A stretch of 64,000 nucleotides of DNA. Origin: Nelumbo lutea. Taxonomy: Eukaryota > Streptophyta > Magnoliopsida > Proteales > Nelumbonaceae. How positions within the stretch are numbered: the first letter of the stretch is position 1; every line of letters begins with the position of its first letter. The translations under genes were made by a program, and so were the position numbers. The notes below the pieces were generated by a model that was not told where the DNA came from, made no database searches, and saw only the letters and a program-made list of their open reading frames with translations. The stretch covers positions 45,974,222 through 46,038,221 of the forward strand of contig JAKGHH010000002.1 in NCBI GenBank assembly GCA_022828595.1, in the 5' to 3' direction. Positions 35,734 through 47,150 of the stretch are shown here, piece after piece.

Positions 35734-36045
35734 ACCATGGTTTTTAAAACTGAACCGGTGATTGAACCAGTCAGGGGTCCAGTTACTAGTTTGAGTGGTC
35801 TGACGTTCAACCCAAACGGTTGGCCCGTTTTGACAAAAAAATTAAAAAATTTAAAAAAATGAAAAACGATCAAAACCTTTTGAACGATTCAAACGTTTCG
35901 AACGATTAACCGATCGGTTCAACAATTTGTTGACCAAAATCAATGACTTTGGGGAAAAAGCAGTTTTGGGGGAAAATGGGTGACTGGTTCCCGATTTTTT
36001 CTGTCCGACTGTCCTGTCCGATCCGGTTTTGAAAACCATACTACA
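35734..36045. mobile_element. Foldback MITE with (ATGG)TTTT(T/C)AAAAC ends
   Basis: The left end ATGGTTTTTAAAACTGAACCGG and the right end, CCGGTTTTGAAAACCAT, are inverted. The interior has many AACCGGT/ACCGGTT and GTTCAAC words. Similar sequence occurs at 60745-60930 and 63575-63630. No protein; target duplication not clear. Confidence 0.6.
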
Positions 36046-37890
36046 AACTTTCTTTTCAAGATTAAAAATCAAGATTAATTCATTTAATAGTTTATTTGGC
36101 ATTTTAAATTCTTTATGTTTCATTTTTTTAAATTTCAATAATTCATAGAATTGGGTCAATCCTAACCCTAATGTTTAAAGTCAGGGTGTAGCATTCACTA
36201 ACCCGATCCAAAAATCAACCCGAAAATGCCTCACCCAACCCGAGCCCGACCCACACGACCCGATTGCCTGGTGTATCCCAAACACCCTCGTTGCATTGAG
36301 CCGCGTGGGGCGAAGGACAGTAGGCTCCAGTCTCGAACTGGATCCGTCTCCCGCCTTCAACATTACCCCTCTTCATGGGACAGTCAATGGGTAGTCGCGA
36401 GTTTCTCTTATTGTTGGAATTTTTTGGATCAGTCGTGATAAATAAGTTGTAGTTTAGTTTTGCAGGGTTTCGATATTGTCGTTGACGTGTTGACGGACTC
36501 AGCCCGTCAAAATGGTGACCGATGACCGGACAGCTGTCCTAGTCTCAGATTGAACAGTTAACTGTCGCCGGTAAACTTTCTCGGCAACCTTCTTGAAATA
36601 AATTGTGTCGTGGATATGTTGGGAAATTATGCGGTTGATTAAGATTTGAAACTATGGGCCCATACTATCTTCGGTGAGAGGTCTTGTGATCGGCTATGAT
36701 TACGGAGCATTTGGTGAATTGTGGGTCCACACAGCAACTTCGCGTGTCGTCGCGCCACACCCAAGCCACTCCCTTCGAAGAGTCTATTGCTTGGTCAATA
36801 GACTCAATACACCAACGAGGCAACGACACTACTCATTTTTGTCAACCCGTGATCCAACGCAGAACCCACCTTCAGAAAACAGTGGACCGTAAGCGCACTG
36901 GTATCATCCTTGAAAGCTATGATGACGCACGACCTGCTAACGTGTGCACGGTGTGCTTTGGTGGCTAAAAGTATGCATCTCCTTTTACCCCTGTGGATAT
37001 CGGATGCGGGTTCACTTTGTATACTTTTATACTCCGGTCCATTTATTACCGAGCCCGAATCCTCTACGCTTTCTGGACGATGTCAAACCAATCGTGATCA
37101 TGTCGGACTGACGTGTGGGGTCCACGGGTGAGCTCTTCTTCCCATTCTTAATCCCGACTGATAATTACTAATTAGCGGGATGAATGAGGTCCGGGTTGAG
37201 AATTCACGGTTTCATCCGGTTCATGTGTTCCACAGTTCAACTATACAAAGTTTAACCTGATTCCAATTTTATTCGCGTTCAGACTATTTATTTGGAGAGA
37301 AAATGTTAATAAGTAGCGAATTTTATACAATCTTCTGCGTAAAGATGATGGGACCAAGGTAACATGCCCGATAAGAGAGTTAGATATGGCGTTTCGTGGT
37401 CCCATCTTGTCTGTAGCGTGAATAAAACAAAGAGTTGTATAAATTAGCTGTGTATTAGCATTCCTCATTTACTCGAAGTCTCGAACCGTCTAAGGGGGCG
37501 TTCAACAATCAGCAATTCCCAAAAATGGCCCAGATCCTTACGTGGGAACCTCTGCGTGGGTCCCACAGGTTCAACAAAACAAACGACTGGAGATGTACTT
37601 TTCGGTCTGCCTGATTTGAGGAGATGGAAAATATCTAACGATCTTGATTAGAAAAAATGGTCCTAGATATGTCTTGGAGATTTTAACCATTGGATCTTTG
37701 TAGATTAAAAATTATGTTGTTTAGGATCCCATCTCGGCAGTAGAGAAGTATTGACTTAGGTAATCCCTACACAGTGTATCATAATCTAGCAACATTTAAC
37801 ATTCTCTTCACGGCATCAAACGACTGAAACAACTGTCTATCACGATCGGCGTCGAACATGTGACGTGTCCTTTTCTACAGAGCTCGCAAA
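36046..37890. other. Intergenic region upstream of the two-exon gene
   Basis: Contains CCCGACCC-rich low-complexity sequence near 36200-36260. The remainder (36400-37890) is closer to genomic average composition and shows no repeat pairs or coding signal. Its last few hundred bases probably hold promoter elements; a TGACGTGT motif (ACGT core, bZIP-type) lies at 37861-37868. Confidence 0.4.
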
Positions 37891-37893
37891 ATC

Positions 37894-37902
37894 CATATAA
37901 AT
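37894..37902 (+). promoter_or_regulatory. TATA box and CT-rich initiator region
   Basis: CATATAAAT precedes a CT-rich pyrimidine patch (37905-37948), with the ATG at 37969. This is the standard layout of a plant core promoter. Confidence 0.6.
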
Positions 37903-37968
37903 TGCTCCTCTCTCCTTCTCTCGTTTGTTCTCTCTCTCTCTCTCTGCGATTCCCAGATTTGGATTTTC

Positions 37969-38371
37969 ATGGCTCGAATCATATCTCAAACCCTAATCAG
38001 AACATCCTCGCCCACATTTCTCTCTAATAAATTACCTCCCTTTGCCCCCTCATCGCGGTTGGTAAACCACCGGAACAGATCCAACCGATCGGAGAAAGCG
38101 CAGCTGATCGAGGTGGATTTGGATCCCGAAAGCGAGGTCGAGGTATTGGGATTGCGTAGGCTCGAGGAAGCGATTCATGGGATTATTGTAAGGAGATCGG
38201 CACCAGATTGGTTGCCGTTCATCCCCGGGTCGTCTTACTGGGTTCCGCCGCGGAAACGGCCGTATGGAATAGTTGAATTGGTGGGGAAGTTAGCGAATCC
38301 TTTAACGGAGGAGGAAATGCTCTCTCTTAAGTCGATCAGAGGGTGGCCCTCATCTTCTTATTTTGTTGAAG
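37969..38371 (+). CDS. Exon 1, conserved plant protein of unknown function (158 aa in total)
   Basis: The ATG at 37969 follows a TATA box and CT patch. The N-terminus (MARIISQTLIRTSSPTFLSN, residues 1-40) is rich in Arg, Ser and hydroxyl residues and lacks acids, like a mitochondrial or plastid transit peptide. An acidic stretch (VDLDPESEVEV) precedes LRRLEEAIHGIIVRRSAPDW, LPFIPGSSYWVPP and a region ending IRGWPSSSYFVEG. I know this last pattern from short uncharacterised plant proteins but cannot name a domain. The exon ends VEG with phase 1 before GTATGC (38372). GC content and absence of stops support a live gene. Confidence 0.85.
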
Positions 38372-38958
38372 GTATGCAAGAGCGAACCTTTTTTTGTATG
38401 GTTTGCCCTAATTTACTTTTTGGGTGTTTTATAAGATAAATATTGATCTCAAATAATCGATTTTGAGGATTTTTTTTTTATTTTTAACTAATTCATTCAA
38501 TTAATTTGGTATGTTTTGCCTTAATTTGTCAAAACTTTTGATTCATTTTTTTTCATAATGCATGCCTTCAGATGGATTTTGCTTTATCTCAATTCTTCGA
38601 ATTGAGAACATCTATACATTTACTACTTTATTTTATTTGGGATCTTTTGGTTGAATATTAACTTCACTGCTGGAACCTTTTAGACTAATATACGTATATA
38701 AGTCTTGATATTGAATTCTTGCGTTCCATAGTGTTGGTTCTGTTTAGCTGAAGCTTATTAGGTAGACTTGGCCAACGTGGTTGATCTGGAGATGGGGAAT
38801 ATTTTGCCTTGAATTTTCTCTCTCTGCATTGATTTTGATTTTATTTGTTTTTGAAAGTGTTCCTATTTTCCAGATCTTCTTTTGTCCTCAATTCATTGTG
38901 GTGTTTTTCCCCCCTTTTTTGTGCGAAAACTTCGTCTACATTGCATATATTGTTTTGT

Positions 38959-39328
38959 CTGGTGGATAAGTTCTTCTTGGCTGCTCTTACGCTGTTTGGT
39001 GTTTCTGCAACAACAACCATCCTTCCGAACGATTGTAGCCAAATGGCTAGGGAAACAGGGACAGGACACTCCGGTATATCAGTTATTCTCCAAGTATGTT
39101 TAACCAGTTAAAATTTTTGTAGGTATAGAATGGAACTAATCCCCCTGATTTTCTCTGGTGGATAAGTTCTTGGCCGCTCTGAAGTTGTTCGGTGTTTCTG
39201 CAGCCACAACCATCTTTCCAAACGACTCTAGCCAAATGGGTAGGGAAATAGCGGCAGTACTCTGGTTGTATCAGTTGTTCTCCAAGTATGATTAACTTGT
39301 TAAAATTTTAGGAGGGATAGAATGGACC
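38959..39328 (+). repeat. Tandem duplication (period 196 bp) in the intron
   Basis: Unit 1 starts CTGGTGGATAAGTTCTT at 38959; unit 2 starts with the same word at 39155. Both contain GG(T)GTTTCTGCA.C.ACAACCATC, TAGCCAAATGG.TAGGGAAA and TCTCCAAGTATG, and end GGATAGAATGGA-like. The units differ at many positions, so the duplication is old. Confidence 0.8.
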
Positions 39329-40879
39329 GAATCCCCTTGAGAGTTGAGTCACGCCCAAGTATTCTTCGTGACAACCTGATTTTATAACTTCAAGCTCTGT
39401 ATGGTAGGTTGGGCTGGAATTAAGAGGCAGGCATACACTGAATCGTCCATCCGAGTTATTTTCAATTAAGCTATTGTGATCTGTGTTCCCATCCTATTAT
39501 CCTACCTTTCTCACAAAAGAAATTCAGCTAAATCTTCGCATTATTTAAATACAAATACACAGCTCAGTTTGTGAAAAGGAAAAGATATGATTCTAACTAC
39601 CTGATTTATGTTGAGCCGTGACTTGAATAGAAATTTTGTTTTGGCATCTCCATATGCAAGTATTGATCCCTGTCTTCAATAACACCTGAGCATGCACATA
39701 TTTGTCATACCATCATCTTTATCATGGTGATGTACCATGCTTCTGAAGGAAGGTTCAATCAGTTTTGTTGACTATAGGAATTCGAAGCACAGATATCTAT
39801 CAAAAAAAAAAAAAAAAAATCGAAGCTCAGCTTTGAACATGAACATAAAACATATAATGGCACTTGAACTAGGAAAATTTCTGTTGATATGACTTTACTA
39901 TTTGACTTTTATGATGGAATGAAGCAGATCACTTTGTTAGCAATATATTGAAAATCCTTTGTTTTTTTAACGTTACTTGGAAAAAACACAACTTCCTGAA
40001 CAGACGATGTTCTGGTATCAAACTTGTATAGATTAAATTGATGAGGGTCAGATTCCAAAACATACCACAACAAAGTAAGGAACTGAACAATGAAAACATA
40101 TTTTCTTGTTAGGGAGTTTTCCTTAGAATGTTCTTGGTCTGTGCAGCTTTGTTTCTAGAGGTGTGCAACTGAACATTGAACTCGTTCTTAACTCGTAAGT
40201 ACCAAAAATGACAAACCAAATATTTCCTGCATTATGACTTCATGAGTTAATTTGAGGCCTGTGGAGACACTTATGCAGACCTATAAAGTAAATTAGTGTT
40301 TTTTGGGGATTATTCTAGGGGCTTTTACTGGTAAGTGGTGATATTTGAATGACTTTGAAGAAAAGTGAAGGTAATATGGAACAAATTTCCTTGTATGTCG
40401 TTATCTTATTAGGGTTATCGAATAGAGGTATGCGCCTTCATCTTCAGCTTTGCAACAGGTCAATAACAGGACTTCACATCCCTCAAGCTATATTGAACTT
40501 AATTTTGATCACTAGTCGTTAGGTTATCGAATTTGATTGGGTATGAGTGGCATCTTTAGTTATCTTAAAGGCAGCATCATAAAGGCTATGAATCTTGTGA
40601 TTCTTGAAAGTGGGGACACGGCGGGACAAGGTTCCAAATAATGATTTTTTTTCTTATTTTTTTATTTATGGCCCAGATATGGAACTCACACTAAAAACGG
40701 AAGTACTCAACATGAAATATCACCCTTACAAGTATCGGGGTATCATAGTACACGGGTTTAACCTGGCTCTATGTGGTGGGAGGATGGGGCAGCACTTTTT
40801 CTTTGGTTGATATAGACTATTACATTTCCTAGAGGGGAAATAGAGGGGGGATTCACAAATAAGGATTTTTTTTAAGGCC

Positions 40880-41045
40880 TTTCTGTACTTACCGCCAAGT
40901 GACAACGTTTTACTCCTTTGTTGTACTCGGCTGTGGAGAAAAAAACCTCTCCCTCAGCACCCTTTATCTTTACTTCTTTCAATAGAAAGTTCACCTTTTT
41001 CTGAAAAGAAAAGAAAAGAAAAAAACAAACAAATAAACAAAGCAA
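40880..41045 (+). repeat. Possible LINE 3' end in the intron
   Basis: TTGTTGTACTCGGCTGTGG, a CTTTCAATAGAAAGTTCACC stretch and an AAAAGAAAAG tail resemble a LINE 3' UTR with poly(A). No coding part remains. Confidence 0.3.
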
Positions 41046-41214
41046 AAACAATAAAAAAGGATTTTTTTTTTGTCAAGTGGTTGTTACGCTGCTTGTATGC
41101 TTGTTTGAATGCGATCTTCCATGTTTGAGGATTATTTCATTGCTGCCATAAGAAACATCTCTGACATGTAATGATGGTCATCCTGATTAGTCTTACTGTT
41201 GCATTTGATCGCAG

Positions 41215-41288
41215 GTGGAGCTCCACATCCTAGTGAGATCGATGCAAATTCTAAGAAAGCTTCCCAATCTGAGGATGAGGAAGGGTAA
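41215..41288 (+). CDS. Exon 2 of the same gene
   Basis: Acceptor GATCGCAG ends at 41214. The exon completes Gly135 and reads GAPHPSEIDANSKKASQSED then EEG and TAA at 41286-41288. The tail is short, hydrophilic and acidic. The intron (38372-41214, 2.8 kb) holds a tandem duplication and a possible LINE 3' end. Splicing fits GT..AG with matching phase. Confidence 0.78.
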
Positions 41289-42700
41289 AATGCATCTTTG
41301 AAGGAAAAAAGTTTCTAGGGGTAAGGATTTTTACTCATTGATTAACCATAGATGAATGGAACTTTCTTTTGCTTTGATCACGAGCTTTTTTCACTCTTAA
41401 GATTGGGGGGTATAAACATGAGCTGCTTCTTACATCCTTCCAGCAGTACCACAAGTTCTTTCCATGAGTTTGAGCTGTTTAGGAGACTAGGATTCCGTTG
41501 TCTACCCATATTGTAGTGTTTTAGGTTACGTTGCTTCATCGTAGACAAATCACGACTGTTGGACTTGAGTTTAACTCCCTTGTAGCGATTCAGTCAGAAA
41601 AAATACTACGTATCTCCTTGGTGTGAATGTGATAGTTCTTAGAATTTTAAGCTTAAATGCAAAATACTAACATTTGCTAGTAGAGTCAGAGATGTTCTCT
41701 CCCCCTCTTTCTTCCAAAGAGAATTGGAACACGGATTTCAGCCTCACAAAAATGACAAAATCCGCCTCACAGCCTTGGCAGCCGTGTTTTGGGAACTTCG
41801 ATTTTATTCATGTGCATTGGGAATCTCCGTACTCGTATGAATTATGAATTTATTCGTGAGGAGACATTCTCAACGCACGGCTAAAGTTCTGATGTCCAAA
41901 ATTCTCTAGCCATCCCTTTCCCACTCGTATTGATTTTATGCATGGGAGATCTTTTTCTTTTCTGTTTATATTTAGCGCAGCCATCTTTCTATCGTATTCT
42001 CTTTTCATCGGATGGCAAATAGAAAGAAGGCAGAGATTTTGACTAATGCAATTTGATGATTTGATATAATTCCGTTCTGATAATTTTCTGGTTGGGTTTG
42101 CAGGCTCATTGACATTGTAAATAAACTAAAAAGAAAAAAAAAAGAAAAAGAAGACCTAAAATGGGCCAAGGATAGCCAAGTGGTGGCGAGGGAAGAAGGG
42201 GATGTTGTACAGATGCATCTTTGGTGATGGTGGGGAAAGCATTTCTTCACATACAAAATTACACAACAGCCACATTCCTCTCCCACAGACTTGCCTTGCC
42301 ATCCATGATCCATCATTCCTTTCAGGCTCGCCAATGAGACAAGCTTAGTAGTTGTTTTTAATGTAATGGTAGAACAGTTTACATCTGTATGAGTTAGATT
42401 AATCATTTTTTTTTTCTCGTTGCTGGCATCCCTAACAGATGGTCGCCTGTATATATTTCCTTTGGAACATTTTCACCCTTTAAATGTGTTATTCTGTAAT
42501 ACAATTTAGAGGATCTATTCCTCATTTCCAGTCGTAGTGGATGGGTATCATCGTGGGAACTTCTTCCTGGAGCTCGTTATCTATATATCAAATGGCAAAC
42601 ATGTTCGTTTCCCTTGGTATGACAAGGGTCAGAAGGTCTACGTCATTGGGTCCTGGGCATCAACAGGCATAATGGGATCCTTCCTGATTTTTGACATTGG
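41289..42700 (+). other. 3' flank of the two-exon gene
   Basis: The first few hundred bases are probably 3' UTR. I see no other gene. Confidence 0.35.
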
Positions 42701-42705
42701 AGTCT

Positions 42706-42895
42706 CTATTAAGACCCAATTTGGTTCATGGGAATAGGGGCTTGGAATTGGAATGGTGGTTGGACAGAATCAGAATCCCCATTCCTGTTCTCATTTCTGT
42801 CTGAATCAAATAGACAATGGGAATAGATTATTTTAATTTTTAAGGATTATGGTTTTGATTCTGATTGTGAATCAAATTATTTTAAGTTTGGGTTT
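42706..42895. mobile_element. Tourist-like MITE relic
   Basis: TTTGGTTC.TGGGAATAGGGG, CAGAATC(A)GAATCCCCATTC and AACCAAA-like words match the better-preserved element at 60077-60343. The ends are eroded and no target duplication is certain. Confidence 0.45.
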
Positions 42896-43115
42896 GGACC
42901 GTTTGGTCACTCAGTTATTATGTTGCCCGTAACAGATTAACTTGCTTGAAGTTCTGGACCTAAGTTTAAGCATTTACATTTAGGATATGGTTGGTTGATG
43001 GTTGAGCATCTTGTTTATGGTTACCTGGAAAATCTCTCTCTTGGCCACCTATTTACTTCTTGGTGCTACACAACAGGTGTAGCACATTCCCATCTTCGAT
43101 TGAAGCTAAATTTAG

Positions 43116-43850
43116 GGAAAATTCCTGTTTAGTATCCTATAATTTTGGTTTCTGAAATCCAAACGTTGAGTAAAATGAACAATCCTAAATTTTTACCTCT
43201 TCCATTTAAGAAAGTTGGGGTTACCAGAATGTTCATTGAGATGTGACTCCGACTTTTTTAAATAGAAGAGAAGGATTTGGGATTGTTCACTTTTTGTCCA
43301 AGGTTCAAAGTATCGATGTGCCTGTGTCTTGGCAAGGTTATATCGGTACAAAAAACAATCACTTAATGTTTTTTTTTTTTTTCAAAACTTTATTTTTGGA
43401 AATGTTTTTAAGTTTTTTTATTAAAATTATTGGGGTTTCCGAAACACCTATAAATAGATGTTTTGAGACCAAAAGATACAATAAGGTATGCTTGGTATGG
43501 GGCGTATCGAATCAATACTTTGAATCTTATTTTTTATCAATGTTGAGATAGTTGATAAAGAGAATTAGATGACACTTGAAGGGTATTTGTGTTTTTTCAA
43601 ATGTCACTAAATTGCCGTTTAACAGACTAATTAACGGTAGGTACTGGATTGGCATATCTTAAAATTCTAAAGTATTGAATTGTTACGTTTTAAAGTTTAG
43701 GGACCGAAGTGGCACTAGTCACAAAGTACAAGGTACTAATTGGAAAATTTTTCCAATAATACTGGAAAGGCATGATAACAAAAAAGAGTTAATCCTAATC
43801 AGGGAGAAGGCATGATAACAAAAGGGTACTAATCAGGAACTTTCCCCTAT
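43116..43850. mobile_element. Degenerate relative of the 31290 MULE-MITE with an internal insertion
   Basis: GGGAAAATTCCTGTTTAGTA at the left and TACTAATCAGGAACTTTCCCC at the right match the ends of the 31290 family, as do internal words near 43200 (CCTCTTCCATTTAAGAA). A GATACG-type sequence (43305-43535) interrupts it. A second, partial right end lies at about 43735-43760. Confidence 0.6.
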
Positions 43851-44149
43851 CAATCAAAACCCTTCATGAATTTTGATGAGTATCAATTGCAACTGATTGG
43901 AAACTACTCTTCACTTGTACTTGTTGATTTTATTGGTTATAAGCATTTGTTTAAAAAAAAGTTGTAAAAAATGCGAATGCTTGGATGAATGAGTGGTAAC
44001 GGCTAATTCAAGTTTTCAACTTTGTATGCCTTTAAAAGGTTAATAACTTAGTGTCATTTGGCAAGTTTTTATAAAGAAAATTTTGCAATAGCTTAGATGG
44101 CCACAATATGTACTCAGCTTTTGGGTCTTGTCTTTAAATTAATAAAATT

Positions 44150-45181
44150 GTTTAGTAAGCAGCTTGGTCTACCGGGCTTTTAAAAATGGCTATTTACTAT
44201 GCGGAAAGACCTAAAACATGAGCCAAACATTGGTCTTTTGAGTTTACTCTGCAAAAGATTGTCAACCCCAAAATTAAAAGAGTTCTTGTACCTTCTTAAT
44301 AACAATCTTCTCTGAAAAGACAACCTAATGAGAGGTGCAAATATTAGTGGTGACTGTGTTTGGTGTGGGGTTAGTGAGGATTCAAAGCATATTTTCTTGG
44401 ACTGTGTTGTTTCAACTTTCAAAACATGTTTAGATGGAGTTGATCTGAACCGAGCGATAAATAATGGGAATATAATTTGGTCAAATTATAGAGAATAATT
44501 TAGTGAAAGAAAGAAGAATAGAGATAAAAAAAAAGAAAGATCGAGAACAAAGAGGATGCCTCTCAAACTATTTTGGAGAGAGTTTGTAGGGATTTTTTTT
44601 TAAGTATTGCGAGCTCTCTGAAAACCAAATGAATGCAAAAATTTAAAAAAATGGAATCTCAATTTTTGGCTCCCTCTAAAGTGTGGTGAAATCAAAATTA
44701 ATTTTGATGCTTTTGTGTTGGGGATGGAATATGTTCTGTGGTGGCCATTACTAGAAACCACTTGGGCAAAGTCTTGGATTTTAAAAGTTTTTCACTCGTC
44801 ACTTGCTCTATTAATGCGGCATAGGCTTGGACAGCTTGAAAGCCCATAATCTGGCCCTTAACTTCAGCACCAGCCAATTATTATTGAGGGAGACTCGAAA
44901 ATTGTTATTTATTGTCTCAAGGGTTTGATCTATCCATAGAATCTTAGGAACATCATTTCAGTATACCTGTAGATGAAGTAGATGATGGATGGTGGTGTGA
45001 CCTATGAACACGTGTTTAGAGAGGCGAACCAACCGATGGATTGGCTTGCTCACAAGGCGTTGTCTTCTCCTAATCGTGTTGTTTTTCTAATCTTCCTAAA
45101 GACCTTTATTTTATTTGTTTGAGTGATTTTAGGGTCGTGCTACCCCCGTCTTGTTGTAGCACATCTTTTTCCTATAAAAAA
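44150..45181 (+). pseudogene. LINE 3' fragment (zf-RVT and RNase H)
   Basis: One frame reads RGANISGDCVWCGVSEDSKH then IFLDC (44330-44405), a zf-RVT signature, preceded by a (N)PKIKRVLV block. The RNase H-like part shows KINFDAF (44695), IIIEGDSKIVIYCLKG (44880) and FREANQPMDWLAHKALS (45015). The A-run at 45176 is the tail. Multiple stops. Confidence 0.72.
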
Positions 45182-45200
45182 TATTAATATTTTTTGATAG
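45172..45200. repeat. Palindrome at the junction of two LINE tails
   Basis: AAAAAATATTAATATTTTTT (45176-45195) is a perfect 20-bp palindrome, extended by CTAT on the left and (G)ATAG on the right. It is the point where the plus-strand and minus-strand LINE relics meet. Confidence 0.85.
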
Positions 45201-47150
45201 AAAATAATACTACACTAATAAAAGGAATTCACCAATTGTTCAATACAAACTGAAGGACTGCCCCACCAAATGCAATCTTTATCAAAACACTTATCTTTTT
45301 GCGCTAGGGTATGAGCAGCCATATTCAATTCCTGAGAAATATCTATACACAACCCAACTTGAAGCATTTTTGGGCACAAAATTTGATTTGTTCAGAAAGT
45401 AATATTTCCAGGCCAAAACAAAAAACGACTATGAACTGAGAGAGTTTACGACATTCATTACATCATTTAAGATTAGAATGGATGCCCATTGATTTATCCT
45501 TTACAAAAAGAACATTCCAAATTGTTCTTAATTCAAACACCATGAGTCCTTCAACATACTTCCCATACCACTGATTGATTTTCAAAGAAATAAAACCTAG
45601 GGGGGACATAAAAGCCTTAACTAACATACAAGAGGCCATCAACTCATTAAAATAAAGTCTGATGCACCCAAATCATTTAACTCGAAAAACAGAAATTCCG
45701 CTTTTATTACTAACTAAAAATCTATGCAATATGAACAATCTTTACCTCCAAATTCTCCAAAACCTCTAAAATTTCTGCATGCCAGTAGGCTCAGTACCAA
45801 GATGCCAAGGGGGAGAAGTCGACCTTTGGAAAGTGCTACAATTCAACCCAGTCCATTTCAACACAAATCCTTGGAAGTGCCATTGCTTTGGCCATCTTTA
45901 AACCATCCAATAAGCTTGAGCTTCTGCCCAAACATTAGTGGACACCCCATAGTTGGCTAAAAAGGCTTCAACAAAATTATTTTTACCTTGCCTTATTATG
46001 CCACCACCACTTGGACCCGAATTTCGTTGAGATGTTCCATCCACATTTAATTTGAATCATCCTTGAGAGATCGGATTTTGGGGATGTCTGGTTCCGTTAG
46101 CATTTATTGAAAAACCACCATCACATCATCACCATATAGGCATTGGCGCTGTATCGCAGATGAAGAAAAATAAAATAATTGTTTAGTTTTATTGTTTATC
46201 GAATAAATGGTAAAAAATTAAAATATTTTGATTTTTGCGCATGGAGCATTTGGGAAATGTCAAATTCTTGTTTTCCCCAATGCCTCAATATTTATTGAAA
46301 CCAAATGCGGATGTGACACACTTTAATGGGTATTAATTTGAGGTGGAGAATAAAAAACGTTTAAAATGAAGTTCAACTAAACAACAAAAACAGGAAACAT
46401 TTAAAGTAAAAAAAGTTTGACGTTAAAATATATAAATAAATATTTAAAGTGAAAAAGTACAAATAAACATCCATGAAACCAAACACATACTTAGATGAAC
46501 CGCTTTATTCATCTTTATTTTAATAGAATAATTGGAATTCCCAAAGATTGTATGGCCATCTTTTCCATATTCATCATGCCACTAAACCTGCCCAAAAAAC
46601 AAGTTACATGTTGCCACCTAGTGATTGAGAGGATTATGAATTGAAAACTCTTGAAGCAACCATCCATTCTCCTTCTATACCTTTCTTTCTAAATTTCCCA
46701 AAAGGCAAAACAAAATATAGAAGCTATCACTCCTGCCCATTGGTTTCTTGCATATTTAGCTTCATAGCAACTCCTTATAAGTCTTCGTACCCTTGAAGTG
46801 AGTGGTGTTGTCTTCGGAGTGGAGTTTATAACACACACTGAGAAGCAATTAAGACGCCCAAACATTGAATATCTATATCAACCCACCCCCTCCACCACTT
46901 GACCTCTCAATAATTTTCAAAATCAAGAAAAATATTTTTGAGGGAATATTTCTTCACCAAATAACCTTATCCCAGTCCATCTTGGCCGGAAGAAGCAAGC
47001 ACAGTTCCAAGCACTCTTGGTTTTGAACTCTCCATGTGAAATATGAAACCACACTAATTTATCTTGTTTTAAAGAGAGCGAATTTCTAATTTTTTTATAG
47101 CTTCGACTAGCTCCGGCAATAACTTCTCCTGAACCTCCTCTAAACCCCAC
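45190..47150 (-). pseudogene. Second LINE 3' fragment, opposite strand
   Basis: On the minus strand the frame at 47010-47080 reads QDKLVWFHISHGEFKTKSAW, the start of a zf-RVT region. Near 45965-46065 it reads FKLNVDGTSQRNSGPSGGGI and IRQGKNNFVEAFLANYG (RNase H-like start). Near 45270-45330 it reads ELNMAAHTLAQKDKCF, the C-terminal end. The part at 46100-46560 does not fit and may be a later insertion. Confidence 0.62.
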
